From assembly GCF_001463705.1 (NCBI RefSeq), contig NZ_BBWH01000015.1:1-64000 (forward strand): DNA of 64,000 bases, written 5' to 3'. How positions within the stretch are numbered: the stretch's first letter is position 1; each line of letters begins with the position of its first letter. Positions 1 through 10,207 of the stretch are shown here, in pieces. The notes beneath the pieces are model-generated. The model was not told where the DNA came from. It did not search any database and worked only from the letters and a program-made list of their open reading frames with translations. Source of the stretch: Aureimonas sp. AU12. Lineage in GTDB: Bacteria; Pseudomonadota; Alphaproteobacteria; Rhizobiales; Rhizobiaceae. The position numbers and the translations under genes were made by a program.

Positions 1-146
1 GGTCTGCCCCCCTGCCTGCAGGCCCCTTCGATCGCCCGCCGCAAGCATCCCGCCGCGCGATCTTCGCCGGACGCCGCGACATCGCGAGGGCGCTCGAAAC
101 CCCTGCCGCCCTCCATCACCCGTCACCCAGACCCGGGAGGATGCCG

Positions 147-1100
147 ATGCTTGCCCTTCTATCGCGCCGCGCCCTCGGGCTGGCGGCGACGCTCCTGGTG
201 GTCTCGATCCTGATCTTCCTCGTCATGAACGTGCTGCCGGGCGATCCCGCGGCGATCATGCTGGGAACCTCGGCGCAGCCCGAGACGCTGGCCGCGCTTC
301 GCACGCAGATGGGCCTCGACGAGCCGGCGGTGGTGCGCTTCGGCCTGTGGATCGGCGGCTCGCTCACCGGCGATCTCGGCACCTCCACGACCTACGGCGT
401 CCCCGTCGCCGGCCTCATCGCGGAGCGCCTCGCCGTCACCCTGCCGCTGGCGGCGATGGCGATCGCGCTGTCGATGGCGCTGGCGATCCCGCTCGGGGTG
501 CTCGCCGCCGCGCGCCAGGGTCGCTGGCCGGATGCCCTCGTGACAGTGTTCACGCAAGCCAGCGTCGCCCTGCCGAACTTCTGGATCGGCCTTCTGCTCA
601 TTCTCGTCTTCGCGGTGACGCTCGGCTGGCTGCCGGCCGGCGGCTTTCCCGGCTGGGAGACCGGTCTCCTGCCGGCGCTCTCGGCGCTCTTGCTGCCGGC
701 GGTGGCGCTGGCCCTGCCGCAGGCCGGCATCCTCACCCGCGTCACCCGCACCGCCGTCCTCGACGTGCTCGGCGAGGATTTCGTGCGCACCGCCCGCGCC
801 AAGGGGCTGACGCGCCGCGCGGCGCTCTGGCGCCACGCCGTGCCCAACGCGCTCGTGCCGGTGGTCACCATCCTCGGCCTGCAGTTCACCTTCCTCATCG
901 CCGGCTCGGTGCTCGTCGAGAACATCTTCGGCCTGCCCGGCCTCGGGCGCCTCGCGCTTCAGGCGTTCACCCAGCGCGATCTCATCGTGATGCAGAGCGT
1001 CGTGCTCCTGTTCGCGGGTCTGGTGATCATCGTGAACTTCCTCGTCGATCTCGCCTATCTCGTGCTTGATCCGCGCCTGCGCGGCCGCGGTGCCGCATGA
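147..1100 (+). CDS. Peptide/nickel-type ABC transporter permease (DppB-like)
   Basis: Inner-membrane permease of a peptide-type ABC importer, about 317 residues, usual for DppB/GsiC proteins. The N-terminus has a first membrane helix (about residues 10-28) and the conserved NVLPGDP segment. The EAA cytoplasmic loop that contacts the ATPase is visible near the C-terminal third (RTARAKGLTRRAALWRHAVPNA). Two in-frame ATGs exist at 141 and 147. GGGAGG at 135-140 touches the first and lies 6 nt before the second, so 147 is the better start. It overlaps the next permease by ATGA. No binding-protein gene is seen upstream; it probably lies left of the window. The substrate is unknown, but linkage to an amidase suggests an amide or short peptide. 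Confidence 0.9.
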   Translation: MLALLSRRALGLAATLLVVSILIFLVMNVLPGDPAAIMLGTSAQPETLAALRTQMGLDEPAVVRFGLWIGGSLTGDLGTSTTYGVPVAGLIAERLAVTLPLAAMAIALSMALAIPLGVLAAARQGRWPDALVTVFTQASVALPNFWIGLLLILVFAVTLGWLPAGGFPGWETGLLPALSALLLPAVALALPQAGILTRVTRTAVLDVLGEDFVRTARAKGLTRRAALWRHAVPNALVPVVTILGLQFTFLIAGSVLVENIFGLPGLGRLALQAFTQRDLIVMQSVVLLFAGLVIIVNFLVDLAYLVLDPRLRGRGAA

Positions 1101-1954
1101 GCGCCGTCCTCATCGCCCCCGCTCCCGCCCGTCGCCGCGCGGCCGTGCCGCTGCGGCTCGCCCTCGGCCTCGCGATCACGGCGCTCCTCGTCGCAATGGC
1201 GCTGGTCTCGCTCGTCTGGACGCCGCTGCCGCCGACGAAGATCGCCATCCTGGCCAAGCTGAAGGCGCCGCTCGAACACGGCCTGCTCGGCACCGACCAC
1301 TTCGGCCGGGACGTCCTGTCGATGCTGATGGCCGGCGCGCGGAACTCGCTTCTCGTGGCGGCCTGCGCCGTCGCGCTCGGCGGCACCGTCGGCACGCTCC
1401 TCGGCGTCACCGTCGCAGCCTGCCGCGGCTGGATCGAGAGCCTCGTGATGCGCGGCTGCGACGTCGTCTTCGCCTTTCCGCCGATCGTCTCGGCGATGAT
1501 GCTCGGCGCGCTGCTCGGCCCCGGCCGGCTGACGGCGATCGTCGCCATCGCCGTGTTCATGGTGCCGGTCTTCGCCCGCGTCACGCGCGGCGCCGCGTTG
1601 CAGATCTGGTCGCGGGACTACGTGCTGGCCTCGCGCGGGGCCGGCAAGGGCGCCCAGCGCATCACCTTCGCCCATGTCCTGCCCAACATCGCCGGCCAGA
1701 TCATCGTGCAGGCGACGATCCAGCTCGGCCTCGCCATCCTCACCGAGGCCGGCCTGTCCTTCCTCGGCCTCGGCGCGCCGCCGCCGGCGCCGAGCTGGGG
1801 GCGGATGCTGGCGGACGCGCAGACCTACATGATCCAGGCGCCCTGGCTCGCCATCGTGCCCGGCGCGACGATCGCGCTCGCCGTGCTCGGCCTCAACCTT
1901 CTCGGCGACGGCCTGCGCGATCGCCTCGATCCCCGCCGGAGCGTCAGTCGATGA
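1097..1954 (+). CDS. Peptide/nickel-type ABC transporter permease (DppC-like)
   Basis: Second inner-membrane permease of the same importer, 285 residues. An N-terminal cytoplasmic stretch rich in Arg and Pro precedes the first helix (about 20-40). The DppC-type segment HGLLGTDHFGRDVLSMLMAG follows, then the EAA loop around residues 175-200 (RDYVLASRGAGKGAQRITFAHVLPN). The C-terminal GLSFLGLGAPPPAPSWGRML block is diagnostic of the DppC/OppC family. The ATG overlaps the TGA of the first permease, and its own stop overlaps the next gene's ATG, so the operon is translationally coupled throughout. Confidence 0.92.
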   Translation: MSAVLIAPAPARRRAAVPLRLALGLAITALLVAMALVSLVWTPLPPTKIAILAKLKAPLEHGLLGTDHFGRDVLSMLMAGARNSLLVAACAVALGGTVGTLLGVTVAACRGWIESLVMRGCDVVFAFPPIVSAMMLGALLGPGRLTAIVAIAVFMVPVFARVTRGAALQIWSRDYVLASRGAGKGAQRITFAHVLPNIAGQIIVQATIQLGLAILTEAGLSFLGLGAPPPAPSWGRMLADAQTYMIQAPWLAIVPGATIALAVLGLNLLGDGLRDRLDPRRSVSR

Positions 1955-2960
1955 CCGTTCCGCCGCTTCTCGAGGTCGAGCACCTGTCCGTCGCCGTCCG
2001 CAGGCCGGGCCTGCCGCCGCTCCCGATCCTCGACGACATCTCGTTCCGGCTGGAGAGGGGCGAAACCCTCGGCATCGTCGGCGAGAGCGGCTCGGGCAAG
2101 TCGATGCTGTCGCTGGCGCTGATCGGGCTGCTGCCGGACGGCGCGCGGGCCGGCGGCGCGATCCGGCTCGAGGGCACCGATCTCCTCGCCGCCTCGGAGG
2201 CCGAGCTCTGCGGCATTCGCGGGCAGCAGATCGGCATGATCTTCCAGGAACCGATGACGGCGCTGAACCCGGCGATGCGGGTCGGCGACCAGATATCCGA
2301 AGGGCTGATCCGCGGCCGGGGCCTGTCGCGCACCGAGGCGCGCGCCCGCGCCCTCGCGCTTCTGGAGCGCGTGCGCATTCCCGAGGCTCGGCGCCGCATC
2401 GACGCCTATCCGCACGAAATGTCGGGGGGCCAGCGCCAGCGCGTCGGGATCGCCATCGCGCTCGCGCTGGAGCCCTCGATCCTCGTCGCCGACGAGCCGA
2501 CCACGGCGCTCGACGTCACCGTGCAGGCCGAAATCCTCGACATCCTCGCCGAGCTCGTCGCAGAGGGTGACCGGGCGATGATCTTCGTCAGCCACGATCT
2601 CGGCGTCGTCGCGAAGGCCACCGCACGAACGCTCGTCCTCTATGCCGGCGCCCGGCTGGAAGAGGGCCGGACGGCCGACCTCCTGGCGCGCCCCGCCAGC
2701 CCCTACACGCGCGGCCTCCTCGCCGCGATGCCGCGCCGGCCGGATCGCTCGACCGGCGCGGGGCCAGCGGCGCGCCTCGCCACCATTCCCGGCACGGTGC
2801 CGGGCTTTGCCGCGCTGCCGCCGGGCTGCCGCTTCGCGCCGCGCTGCGCCGACCGTGTCGCGGAGTGCGACGCGGCCGAGCCCGGCTGGCGGATCCTCGG
2901 CGCGGGCACGCAAGCCCGCGGCGTTCGCTGCATCCGCGCCGGCATGCCGGAGGCCGTGCG

Positions 2961-2964
<4 letters not shown>
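1951..2964 (+). CDS. Peptide-type ABC transporter ATP-binding protein (DppD-like)
   Basis: Cytoplasmic ATPase of the peptide importer, 337 residues. Walker A is at residues 44-51 (GESGSGKS), the signature is MSGGQRQRVGIAIA, and Walker B is ILVADEPTTALD. The C-terminal oligopeptide/dipeptide extension carries the Cys-rich block (GCRFAPRCADRVAEC) that in this family can bind an iron-sulfur cluster. The start at 1951 overlaps the preceding stop by ATGA; a much longer upstream reading in this frame is out-of-frame permease sequence. It works with the following ATPase as a heterodimer. Confidence 0.93.
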
Positions 2965-3985
<1,021 letters not shown>

Positions 3986-3989
<4 letters not shown>

Positions 3990-5386
3990 CCTCGCCGCTC
4001 GATCTCACCGCCGTCGATCTTCTCGGCGCCTTCCGTGCCCGAACCCTTTCGCCGCTCGAATACTGGGATGCGGTGGAGCAGCGCATCGCGGCGTTCGAGC
4101 CGGTGATAGCGGCGCTCTACGCCTACGATCCCGAGGACGCCCGGCGCGCCGCCATGGCGGCCACCGAGCGTTGGGCGATGGGGCGCCCAAACGGGCGGCT
4201 CGACGGCCTGCCGGTGACGCTGAAGGAGCTGATCGCGACGCAAGGGGTGCCCGTGCCGCTCGGCACGCGCGCGACGACGCTCGCGCCCGCCCCGGCCGAC
4301 GCGCCCGCCGCCGCCCGGCTGCGCGAGGACGGCGCGATCCTCTTCGCCAAGACGACCTGCCCCGATTACGGCATGCTGTCCTCCGGCCTCTCGTCCTTCC
4401 ACCGGCTCTCGCGCAATCCGTGGGATCCCGCCACCAATCCTGGCGGATCGAGTGCCGGCGCCGGTGCGGCGGCGGCGGCCGGCTACGGTCCGATCCATGT
4501 CGGCACCGATATCGGCGGCTCGGTGCGCCTGCCCGCCGGCTGCACCGGCGTCTTCGGCTTCAAGCCGAGCCAGGGCCGCATTCCCGTCGACCCCTACTAT
4601 GTCGGCCGCTGCGCCGGCCCGATGACGCGCACCGTCGCCGATGCCGCGCTGGCGATGGAAACGCTGGCGCGGTCCGACTGGCGCGACGGCACCAGCCTGC
4701 CGCCCGCCGCGATCGAGTGGCAGGCGTTGGGCGGCCTCGACGTCTCGGGGCTGCGCATCGGCCTGATGCTCGACGCCGGCTGCGGCCTGCCGCTCGACGA
4801 CGAGGTCCGCGAGGCGGTGGTCAGCGCCGCGCGCCGCTTCGAGGCGGCCGGCGCTGTTGTCGAGGAGGTCGGCCCGGTGCTGACGCGCGCCATGCTCGAC
4901 GGGCTCGACGACTTCTGGCGGGCCCGCTTCTGGGGCGAGATGCTGAAGCTCGACGAGGCCGCTCGCGACACGATCCTACCCTATATTCTCGACTGGGCGA
5001 AGGCGGGCGAGCGCATCAGCGGCGTCGCGGCGGTGGCCGGGTTCGACCAGACGATGGCGATGCGCCGGGCCTGCGGCGCGCTCTTCCAGCGGGTCGACAT
5101 GGTTCTCTCGCCCACCAACCCGATCGTCTCCTACCCCGCCGAATGGGCCTCGCCGACGAACGATCCGGCGCGGCCCTTCGAGCACATCGCCTTCACCGTC
5201 CCGTGGAACATGTCGGACCAGCCGGCCGCCTCGATCAATTGCGGCTTCTCGCGAACGGGGATGCCGATCGGGCTGCAGATCGTCGGCCCGCGCTTCGCCG
5301 ATCTCGACGTGCTGCGCCTCTCGCATCTCTATGAGACGTGGCGGGGACCGATCCGCGACTGGCCGGCGCCTCGGGCCGAAGCCTGA
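3986..5386 (+). CDS. Amidase (amidase-signature family)
   Basis: Amidase-signature hydrolase, 466 residues, within the family range. The Ser-cisSer-Lys triad is readable as Lys80 (LPVTLKEL), Ser155 (NPGGSSAG) and Ser179 (DIGGSVR); the 24-residue spacing between the two serines is the family value. No signal peptide is visible, so it acts in the cytoplasm on what the coupled ABC importer brings in. The ATG overlaps the ATPase stop. Substrate cannot be read from sequence; family members hydrolyse aryl, aliphatic or peptide amides. It converges with the MFS gene only 9 bp away. Confidence 0.92.
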
Positions 5387-5395
5387 CGCCGGGCC

Positions 5396-6658
5396 TCAGC
5401 CGCCTGAAGCGGCGTTCACGGGGGCGAAGAGCCGACCGCGCTCGGTGACGAGCACGATGAGGATCGCCAGGAACCCAAGCGCGGCATAGCCGACCGTCAG
5501 CGGCACCACCGTGCCGTCGTAGTGCTGGCCGATGTAGAAGCCGAGCAGCGCGCCGATGACGGTGGTGCCGAAGCCCTGGAACGAGGCGGCGGTGCCGGCG
5601 ACGCGGCCGACCGGGTCCATCGCCATCGACGAGAAGTTCGAGATGATGAGCCCGAAGCAGAACATCATGGCCGACTGGAGAGCCACGAAGACCGCCAGCG
5701 TCTCGTGCCCGCTCAAGGCGATGGCGGCGTGGAGCGTCGCGAAACCGGTGAAGCCCAGAAGCGCGGTGTGCGAGACCCGCCGCATGCCGAGCCGCTCGAC
5801 GATGCGGGCGTTGACCAGCGAGGACACGGCGACGAAGAGCGCAATGCTGGCGAAGATCAGCGGGAAGGCCGCGCCGGTGTCGAAGATGCCGACGAAGATC
5901 TGCTGGGCGGAGTTGATGAAGCCGAACAGCGCCCCGAGAATGGCGGAGGCCGCCAGCGTGTAGCCGAGGCACGCCCGGTCGGTGGCGACGATGCGGAAGG
6001 CGCCGGCGACGCCGCGAACCGAGATCGGCGTGCGCCGCTCGGGCGGCAGCGTCTCGGGCAGCCGCAGGCCCGACCAGAGCGCCACGGCGAGCCCGAAGAG
6101 CCCGAGGATGAGGAAGATCCACTCCCACGGCGCCACGAGCACGATCGCCTGCCCGACGCTCGGCGCGATCACCGGCACCGCGATGAAGACGATGAAGGCG
6201 AAGGACATGACCCGCGCCATGTGCCGGCCGGAATAGCAGTCGCGCACGATCGAGACGGCGAGCACCCGCGTCGCCGCCGAGCCGACGCCCTGCAGCACCC
6301 GCGCCACCACCATCTGGTCGAGCGAGGTCGAGAACGCCGACAGGCCGCTCGCCGCGACGTAGACGAGAAGGCCGAACATCAGCACGGGACGCCGGCCGAA
6401 GCGGTCGGACAGCGGGCCGTAGACGAGCTGCGCGACGCCGAAGCCGAGGAGATAGGCGGTGATGATCAGCTGGCGCCGGTTCTCGTCGGCGACGTTCAGC
6501 GCCTCGCCGATCTGCGGCAGCGCCGGCAGCATGGCGTCGATCGCCAGCGCGTTGATCGCCATCAGCGCCGCGACGAAGGCGACGAACTCGCGAAAGCCCA
6601 TGCCGGGATGCGGCACGGCCTGCGGAACGACGTCCGCGGTTTCCGAAGGGCTGGACAT
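5396..6658 (-). CDS. MFS drug-resistance exporter (Bcr/CflA type)
   Basis: Major-facilitator transporter of 420 residues with about 12 hydrophobic helices. The segment YGPLSDRFGRRPVLMFGLLVY after the second helix is the MFS loop 2-3 motif A and is close to Bcr/CflA proteins. So are LPALPQIGEALN in the first periplasmic loop and the motif-C-like PSVGQAI segment. Members export drugs or metabolites by proton antiport. It is transcribed alone on the minus strand, converging with the amidase gene. An inverted repeat lies in the leader (6747-6770). Substrate is not predictable. Confidence 0.9.
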   Translation of the reverse strand: MSSPSETADVVPQAVPHPGMGFREFVAFVAALMAINALAIDAMLPALPQIGEALNVADENRRQLIITAYLLGFGVAQLVYGPLSDRFGRRPVLMFGLLVYVAASGLSAFSTSLDQMVVARVLQGVGSAATRVLAVSIVRDCYSGRHMARVMSFAFIVFIAVPVIAPSVGQAIVLVAPWEWIFLILGLFGLAVALWSGLRLPETLPPERRTPISVRGVAGAFRIVATDRACLGYTLAASAILGALFGFINSAQQIFVGIFDTGAAFPLIFASIALFVAVSSLVNARIVERLGMRRVSHTALLGFTGFATLHAAIALSGHETLAVFVALQSAMMFCFGLIISNFSSMAMDPVGRVAGTAASFQGFGTTVIGALLGFYIGQHYDGTVVPLTVGYAALGFLAILIVLVTERGRLFAPVNAASGG

Positions 6659-6746
6659 GGGGCTGCGGTTCCTGCCGTTCGCGCGAGATGCTCGGAGACA
6701 GCATCACCTGCCACGCGCGCCTCGTCCTGTCACGGGGACGCCGACA

Positions 6747-6770
6747 AAAGCAAGTCTCACATATTGCTTT
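6747..6770. promoter_or_regulatory. Inverted repeat AAAGCAA-N10-TTGCTTT
   Basis: Perfect 7-bp arms separated by 10 bp, in an AT-richer island of an otherwise GC-rich 184-bp gap. It lies about 90 bp upstream of the MFS exporter and downstream of the response-regulator gene, both on the minus strand. It could be an operator for the exporter. It could also be a weak terminator for the kinase-regulator operon, since a short T run follows it on the minus strand. Confidence 0.35.
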
Positions 6771-6842
6771 CGGGGCGTAGGGCGGTTGGCCGTCGAACCG
6801 GCACCTCGGACGCCGCGCGCCTGACCTGAACGGGCCTCGCAC

Positions 6843-7586
6843 CTATCCCCCGCCGCGCCGGTCGCGGGTCCTGGCCAGCCAGAGGCCGAGCTCGATCTCG
6901 GCCTGTTCGAGGCCGTTGCGGTTGAGGAGCTTGCGCAGCAGCGCCAGGCTGACGGCGCGGGTGCGCAGATTGAACGTGTCGGCGCCCGCCCCGCCCTCAT
7001 AGGCCCCGACCTTCTCGTAGATCTGCTGCAGCCGGTTCTGCACGCTGCGCAGCGAGACCGAGCGCCGCTCGGCGATCAGGCGGTCGGTGAGCCCGAGCGC
7101 CAGATCGAGCAGGATCTCGTATTCGACGTCCGACAGGCTCTCGTGGTGGCTCGAGGCCTTCTGCTGCACCGTGCGGATCTCGCGATCGATGACGCACTGG
7201 CCTTCGAGGAAGACGCTGCGCAGCGCCAGGCTCAGCCGCTCTTCGGAGGCGGACTTGAGGATGTAGCCGTAGGCCGCGCCCGCCGGCACGATGCGCGAGA
7301 CGCCGCGCACATAGGCCTCGTCGGCATAGTTGGACCAGAAGAGGATGCTGGTCTCCGGCCGGTCGCGCCAGAGCGCCCGGGCCATCTCGACGCCCGTGCG
7401 GCGCGGCATCTGGAGATCGACGATGATCTGGCGCGAGCCGTGATGACGGGCGAGCCGCTCGCCCTCCTCGCCGTCGCCGGCCTCGATCAGCGCCGAGCCC
7501 GGCAGGGCCGAGGCAATGACGTCGCGCAGGAAGGTGCGATGCACCGCGTCGTCCTCGACCACGAGGACTTCGAGCGGCCCGCTCAT
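6843..7586 (-). CDS. NarL/LuxR-family response regulator
   Basis: Cytoplasmic two-component regulator of 247 residues. The receiver domain spans about 5-125, with acidic pocket EDD at 11-13, phospho-acceptor Asp57 (IIVDLQMP), a Ser switch residue (LFWSNYAD) and Lys in YILKSAS. The C-terminal LuxR-type HTH begins at [15 protein letters not shown] and contains the recognition helix region [17 protein letters not shown]. The start overlaps the kinase stop by ATGA, so the pair is coupled. The divergent CUT2 transporter is its most likely target. Confidence 0.9.
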   Translation of the reverse strand: MSGPLEVLVVEDDAVHRTFLRDVIASALPGSALIEAGDGEEGERLARHHGSRQIIVDLQMPRRTGVEMARALWRDRPETSILFWSNYADEAYVRGVSRIVPAGAAYGYILKSASEERLSLALRSVFLEGQCVIDREIRTVQQKASSHHESLSDVEYEILLDLALGLTDRLIAERRSVSLRSVQNRLQQIYEKVGAYEGGAGADTFNLRTRAVSLALLRKLLNRNGLEQAEIELGLWLARTRDRRGGG

Positions 7587-8878
7587 CGGACGGCGCCGGC
7601 GGCGGATGCGACCGGCAGGACCAGCAGCATCTCGGTGCCCTGACCGTCGGCGCGGCGCTGCAGCGTGAACGCGGCGGAGACGAGGCGGGCGCGGGTCTGC
7701 ATGTTGCGGATGCCGCCGACGCGCCGACGCTGCTGCATCGGCATGAAGCCGACGCCGTCGTCGCGCACGCCGATGCGGATCGCCGGCGTGCCGTCCTCCT
7801 CCACGCGCTCCACCGACACCTCGATCAGCGAGGGGCCGGCATGCTGCGCGGCGTTGTTCACCGCCTCCTGCACGATGCGGAAGAGCGCGACGCGCAGCGC
7901 CGCCGGGAGGGCGTCCACCGCGCCCTCGCTCGCGTCGTCGAGCCGCCAGGCGATGCCGGTGCGCGGCTCCAGGAGCGCCCGGCCGAGAAAGTCCTCGACG
8001 CCTTCGGCGAAGCCGAAGAGTTCGAGGACGTTCGGCCGGGCATCGTCGATGATCTGGCGCAGCTCCCCCATGCAGCGCTGCAACCCGTCGACGATCGGCT
8101 CCAGCGCCTCGCGCGGCGCCGTCTCGCTCTCGCAGAGGCGCTCCAGCCGGCGGGCGATGCGGGTGAGATCGGCGAGCGTGCCGTCATGGAGATCCATGCC
8201 GATGCGCTGGCGCTCGCGCTCCAGCTCTTCCGTCAGCCGCAGCGCCCCGTCGCGCAGGCCCTCCTCGCGGGCGCGCCCCTCCGCCTCCTCGATCGCGAGG
8301 CGCCGCGCCTCCTCGGCAGCCCCGAGCGCGTAGACGTAGGGCGCCAGCATCTCGGCGACGTGCTGGGCGATCGTCACGTCCTCCAGCGCGTAGAAATCGG
8401 CATCGTGCCGCGAGCAGGAAAAGGCGCCGATGACCTCGCCGCGCACCAGAAGCGGCGCATGGAGGCGCGAGCGCAGCCGCTGGCTGAAGATCGGATCGTT
8501 GAAGGCGCCCTCGAAGCCGAAGCGCGGATCCTCCATCGCGTTGCCGGTGATGAGAAAGGGCACGTCGCCCAGCAGCACCGAGCGGATCGGGCTGCGCCGC
8601 ACCGGCACGGTGTGGAGATGCCGGCCCCAGTCGGTGTGGAGCCCCGCCTCGTAGGCGACGTGGACGTCGTCGCGCCGCAGGATGCAGATGTCGAGATGAT
8701 CGTGCGGCAGCACCTCGGCCAGCTCGTCCGACACCGCCTGGATCGCCGCCTGAAATTCCAGCTTGCCGGCGAGCGCGCGCGAGATGCGCAGGAGATGGCC
8801 GAAGATCGCGTCGGGATCGAGCACGGGGCGGGGCTCGGCGGCGGCGGCGCGAGGGCTCGGGAACGAAAGGCTGCTCAT
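7583..8878 (-). CDS. GAF-domain sensor histidine kinase (HisKA_3, NarX/DegS type)
   Basis: Sensor kinase of 431 residues without membrane segments. An N-terminal GAF domain spans about residues 35-185. A short coiled stretch rich in Glu and Arg (190-225) follows. The HisKA_3 phosphorylation site is [10 protein letters not shown] with His231. The HATPase domain shows [16 protein letters not shown] (N box) and GVRDDGVGF (G1). Being soluble, it probably senses an intracellular ligand through GAF. It pairs with the overlapping NarL-type regulator and is divergent from the sugar transporter across a 232-bp region rich in dyads. Confidence 0.92.
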   Translation of the reverse strand: MSSLSFPSPRAAAAEPRPVLDPDAIFGHLLRISRALAGKLEFQAAIQAVSDELAEVLPHDHLDICILRRDDVHVAYEAGLHTDWGRHLHTVPVRRSPIRSVLLGDVPFLITGNAMEDPRFGFEGAFNDPIFSQRLRSRLHAPLLVRGEVIGAFSCSRHDADFYALEDVTIAQHVAEMLAPYVYALGAAEEARRLAIEEAEGRAREEGLRDGALRLTEELERERQRIGMDLHDGTLADLTRIARRLERLCESETAPREALEPIVDGLQRCMGELRQIIDDARPNVLELFGFAEGVEDFLGRALLEPRTGIAWRLDDASEGAVDALPAALRVALFRIVQEAVNNAAQHAGPSLIEVSVERVEEDGTPAIRIGVRDDGVGFMPMQQRRRVGGIRNMQTRARLVSAAFTLQRRADGQGTEMLLVLPVASAAGAVR

Positions 8879-8954
8879 CGCCCGATGGCACCATGTTTGC
8901 CGGAGCTTCGCCAGTCCGTTTCGCGTCCGACGTGCCGGGTTCCCGGCAGGCCGT

Positions 8955-8972
8955 TTGCGGGAACCCGCAAAA
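8955..8972. promoter_or_regulatory. Palindrome TTTGCGGG-AA-CCCGCAAA
   Basis: Perfect 8-bp arms with a 2-bp centre, in the divergent region between the histidine kinase and the CUT2 binding-protein gene, 77 bp upstream of the kinase start. A second dyad sharing the TGCGGG core lies 31 bp further on. NarL-type regulators commonly bind inverted repeats, so this is a plausible operator of the adjacent response regulator; that is inference. Confidence 0.45.
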
Positions 8973-9002
8973 AGGATGCGCCTTCAGGGTTGGACAGATG
9001 CG

Positions 9003-9024
9003 CCCGCAGCGCCGAAACTGCGGG
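9003..9024. promoter_or_regulatory. Inverted repeat CCCGCAG-N8-CTGCGGG
   Basis: Perfect 7-bp arms, 8-bp spacer, about 87 bp upstream of the binding-protein start at 9111. It shares TGCGGG/CCCGCA with the palindrome at 8955-8972, which suggests one protein binding twice in this divergent promoter region. Confidence 0.4.
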
Positions 9025-9110
9025 CGGGCTGTGGGAGCGGCTTGCGGGCCAGCGGACACGAGATGCCGCTCGCCGGGTTCGGGCCGATCGGCCCATGGGA
9101 GGATTTCAGG

Positions 9111-10118
9111 ATGACCAAGCGACTCATGCTCGCGATGCTGGCCGTGACCAGCCTGTCCGGCGCCGCATTCGCCGAGACGGCGGACAAGACCATCGCGCTG
9201 TCGAACAACTATGCCGGCAATTCCTGGCGCCAGGCCATGCTGGAAAGCTGGCAGAAGGTCACCGGCGAGGCCGTGAAGGCGGGCACCGTGAAGAGCGCCG
9301 ACGCCTTCACCACCGCCGAGAACCAGGCCACCGAGCAGGCCGCGCAGATCCAGAACATGATCCTGCAGGGCTACGACGCCATCGTCGTCAACTCGGCCTC
9401 GCCGACCGCCCTCAACGGCGCGGTGAAGGAAGCCTGCGACGCCGGCATCACCGTCGTCTCCTTCGACGGCATCGTCACCGAGCCCTGCGCCTGGCGCGTG
9501 GCGGTGGACTTCCGCAAGATGGGCGCCGGCCAGCTCGACTATCTGGCGCAGCGTTTCCCCGAGGGCGGCAACCTCCTCGAGATCCGGGGCCTCGCCGGCA
9601 CCTCCGTCGACGGCGAGATCCACGAGGGGATCGCGGCGGGCGTCGCCGCCCACCCGAAGTTCAAGATCGTCTCGGAGGTTCAGGGCGACTGGACGCAGAC
9701 CGTGGCGCAGAAGTCGGTGGCCGGCGTCCTGCCGAGCATCCCGGAAGTCGTCGGCGTGGTGACGCAGGGCGGCGACGGGTTCGGCGCGGCGGAAGCCTTC
9801 TCGGCGGCCGGGCGCAAGACCCCGACCATCATCATGGGCAACCGCCAGGACGAGCTCGCCTGGTGGAAGGCGCAGAAGGACAAGGACGGCTACGAGACCA
9901 TGTCGGTCTCGATCGCGCCGGGCGTCTCCACCCTCGCCTTCTGGGTGGCGCAGCAGATCCTCGACGGCAAGGAGGTCCCCAAGGACCTTGTGGTGCCGTT
10001 CCTGTCGATCGACCAGGCCGGGCTCGACGCCTCGCTGCAGACGACGCCCGAGGGCGGCGTCGCCAATGTCGAGTATTCGCAGGCCGACGCCGAGAAGGTG
10101 ATCGCGGCCGCTCGCTAA
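9111..10118 (+). CDS. CUT2 sugar ABC transporter substrate-binding protein
   Basis: Periplasmic ribose-type binding protein, 335 residues. The signal peptide is residues 1-21 (cleavage after GAAFA). The mature chain has the periplasmic-binding fold of the RbsB family: an alternating domain starting [18 protein letters not shown], then [17 protein letters not shown] and the hinge-region FDGIVTEP. Gly-Gly-Asp in [14 protein letters not shown] marks the second domain. The start at 9111 is preceded by GGGAGGA at 9097-9103; longer frames upstream are spurious. It begins the operon SBP-ATPase-permease-permease-lactonase. A strong stem-loop follows the stop codon. The sugar is unknown. Confidence 0.92.
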   Translation: MTKRLMLAMLAVTSLSGAAFAETADKTIALSNNYAGNSWRQAMLESWQKVTGEAVKAGTVKSADAFTTAENQATEQAAQIQNMILQGYDAIVVNSASPTALNGAVKEACDAGITVVSFDGIVTEPCAWRVAVDFRKMGAGQLDYLAQRFPEGGNLLEIRGLAGTSVDGEIHEGIAAGVAAHPKFKIVSEVQGDWTQTVAQKSVAGVLPSIPEVVGVVTQGGDGFGAAEAFSAAGRKTPTIIMGNRQDELAWWKAQKDKDGYETMSVSIAPGVSTLAFWVAQQILDGKEVPKDLVVPFLSIDQAGLDASLQTTPEGGVANVEYSQADAEKVIAAAR

Positions 10119-10143
10119 AGCGGAGCGACTGTTCATCCGATCC

Positions 10144-10176
10144 GGTCCGGGGCGGCGGCACCTGCCGCCCCGGACC
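10144..10176 (+). other. Intra-operon stem-loop after binding-protein gene
   Basis: Perfect 13-bp inverted repeat GGTCCGGGGCGGC with a 7-nt loop, 25 bp after the binding-protein stop and 31 bp before the ATPase start. No T run follows, so it is unlikely to be a full terminator. Such hairpins between binding-protein and membrane-component genes typically protect the upstream mRNA or reduce read-through. Confidence 0.7.
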
Positions 10177-10207
10177 GCTGCCGCGTCCCTTGGGAGTTCC
10201 CGCCGCC

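Noticed and set aside
1066-1950. N-terminal extension of the DppD-like ATPase
   Set aside because: It reads the DppC permease gene in the wrong frame; the ATGA overlap at 1951 gives the proper start.
5399-5413. GCCGC-N5-GCGGC hairpin at the convergent amidase/MFS junction
   Set aside because: The arms are only 5 bp, lie inside the last codons of the MFS gene and have no T run; too weak to call a terminator.
7841-10207. Upstream part of a 1284-codon plus-strand frame leading into the CUT2 ATPase
   Set aside because: It is antisense to the histidine kinase and out of frame with the binding protein; only the part from 10208 encodes a recognisable ATPase.
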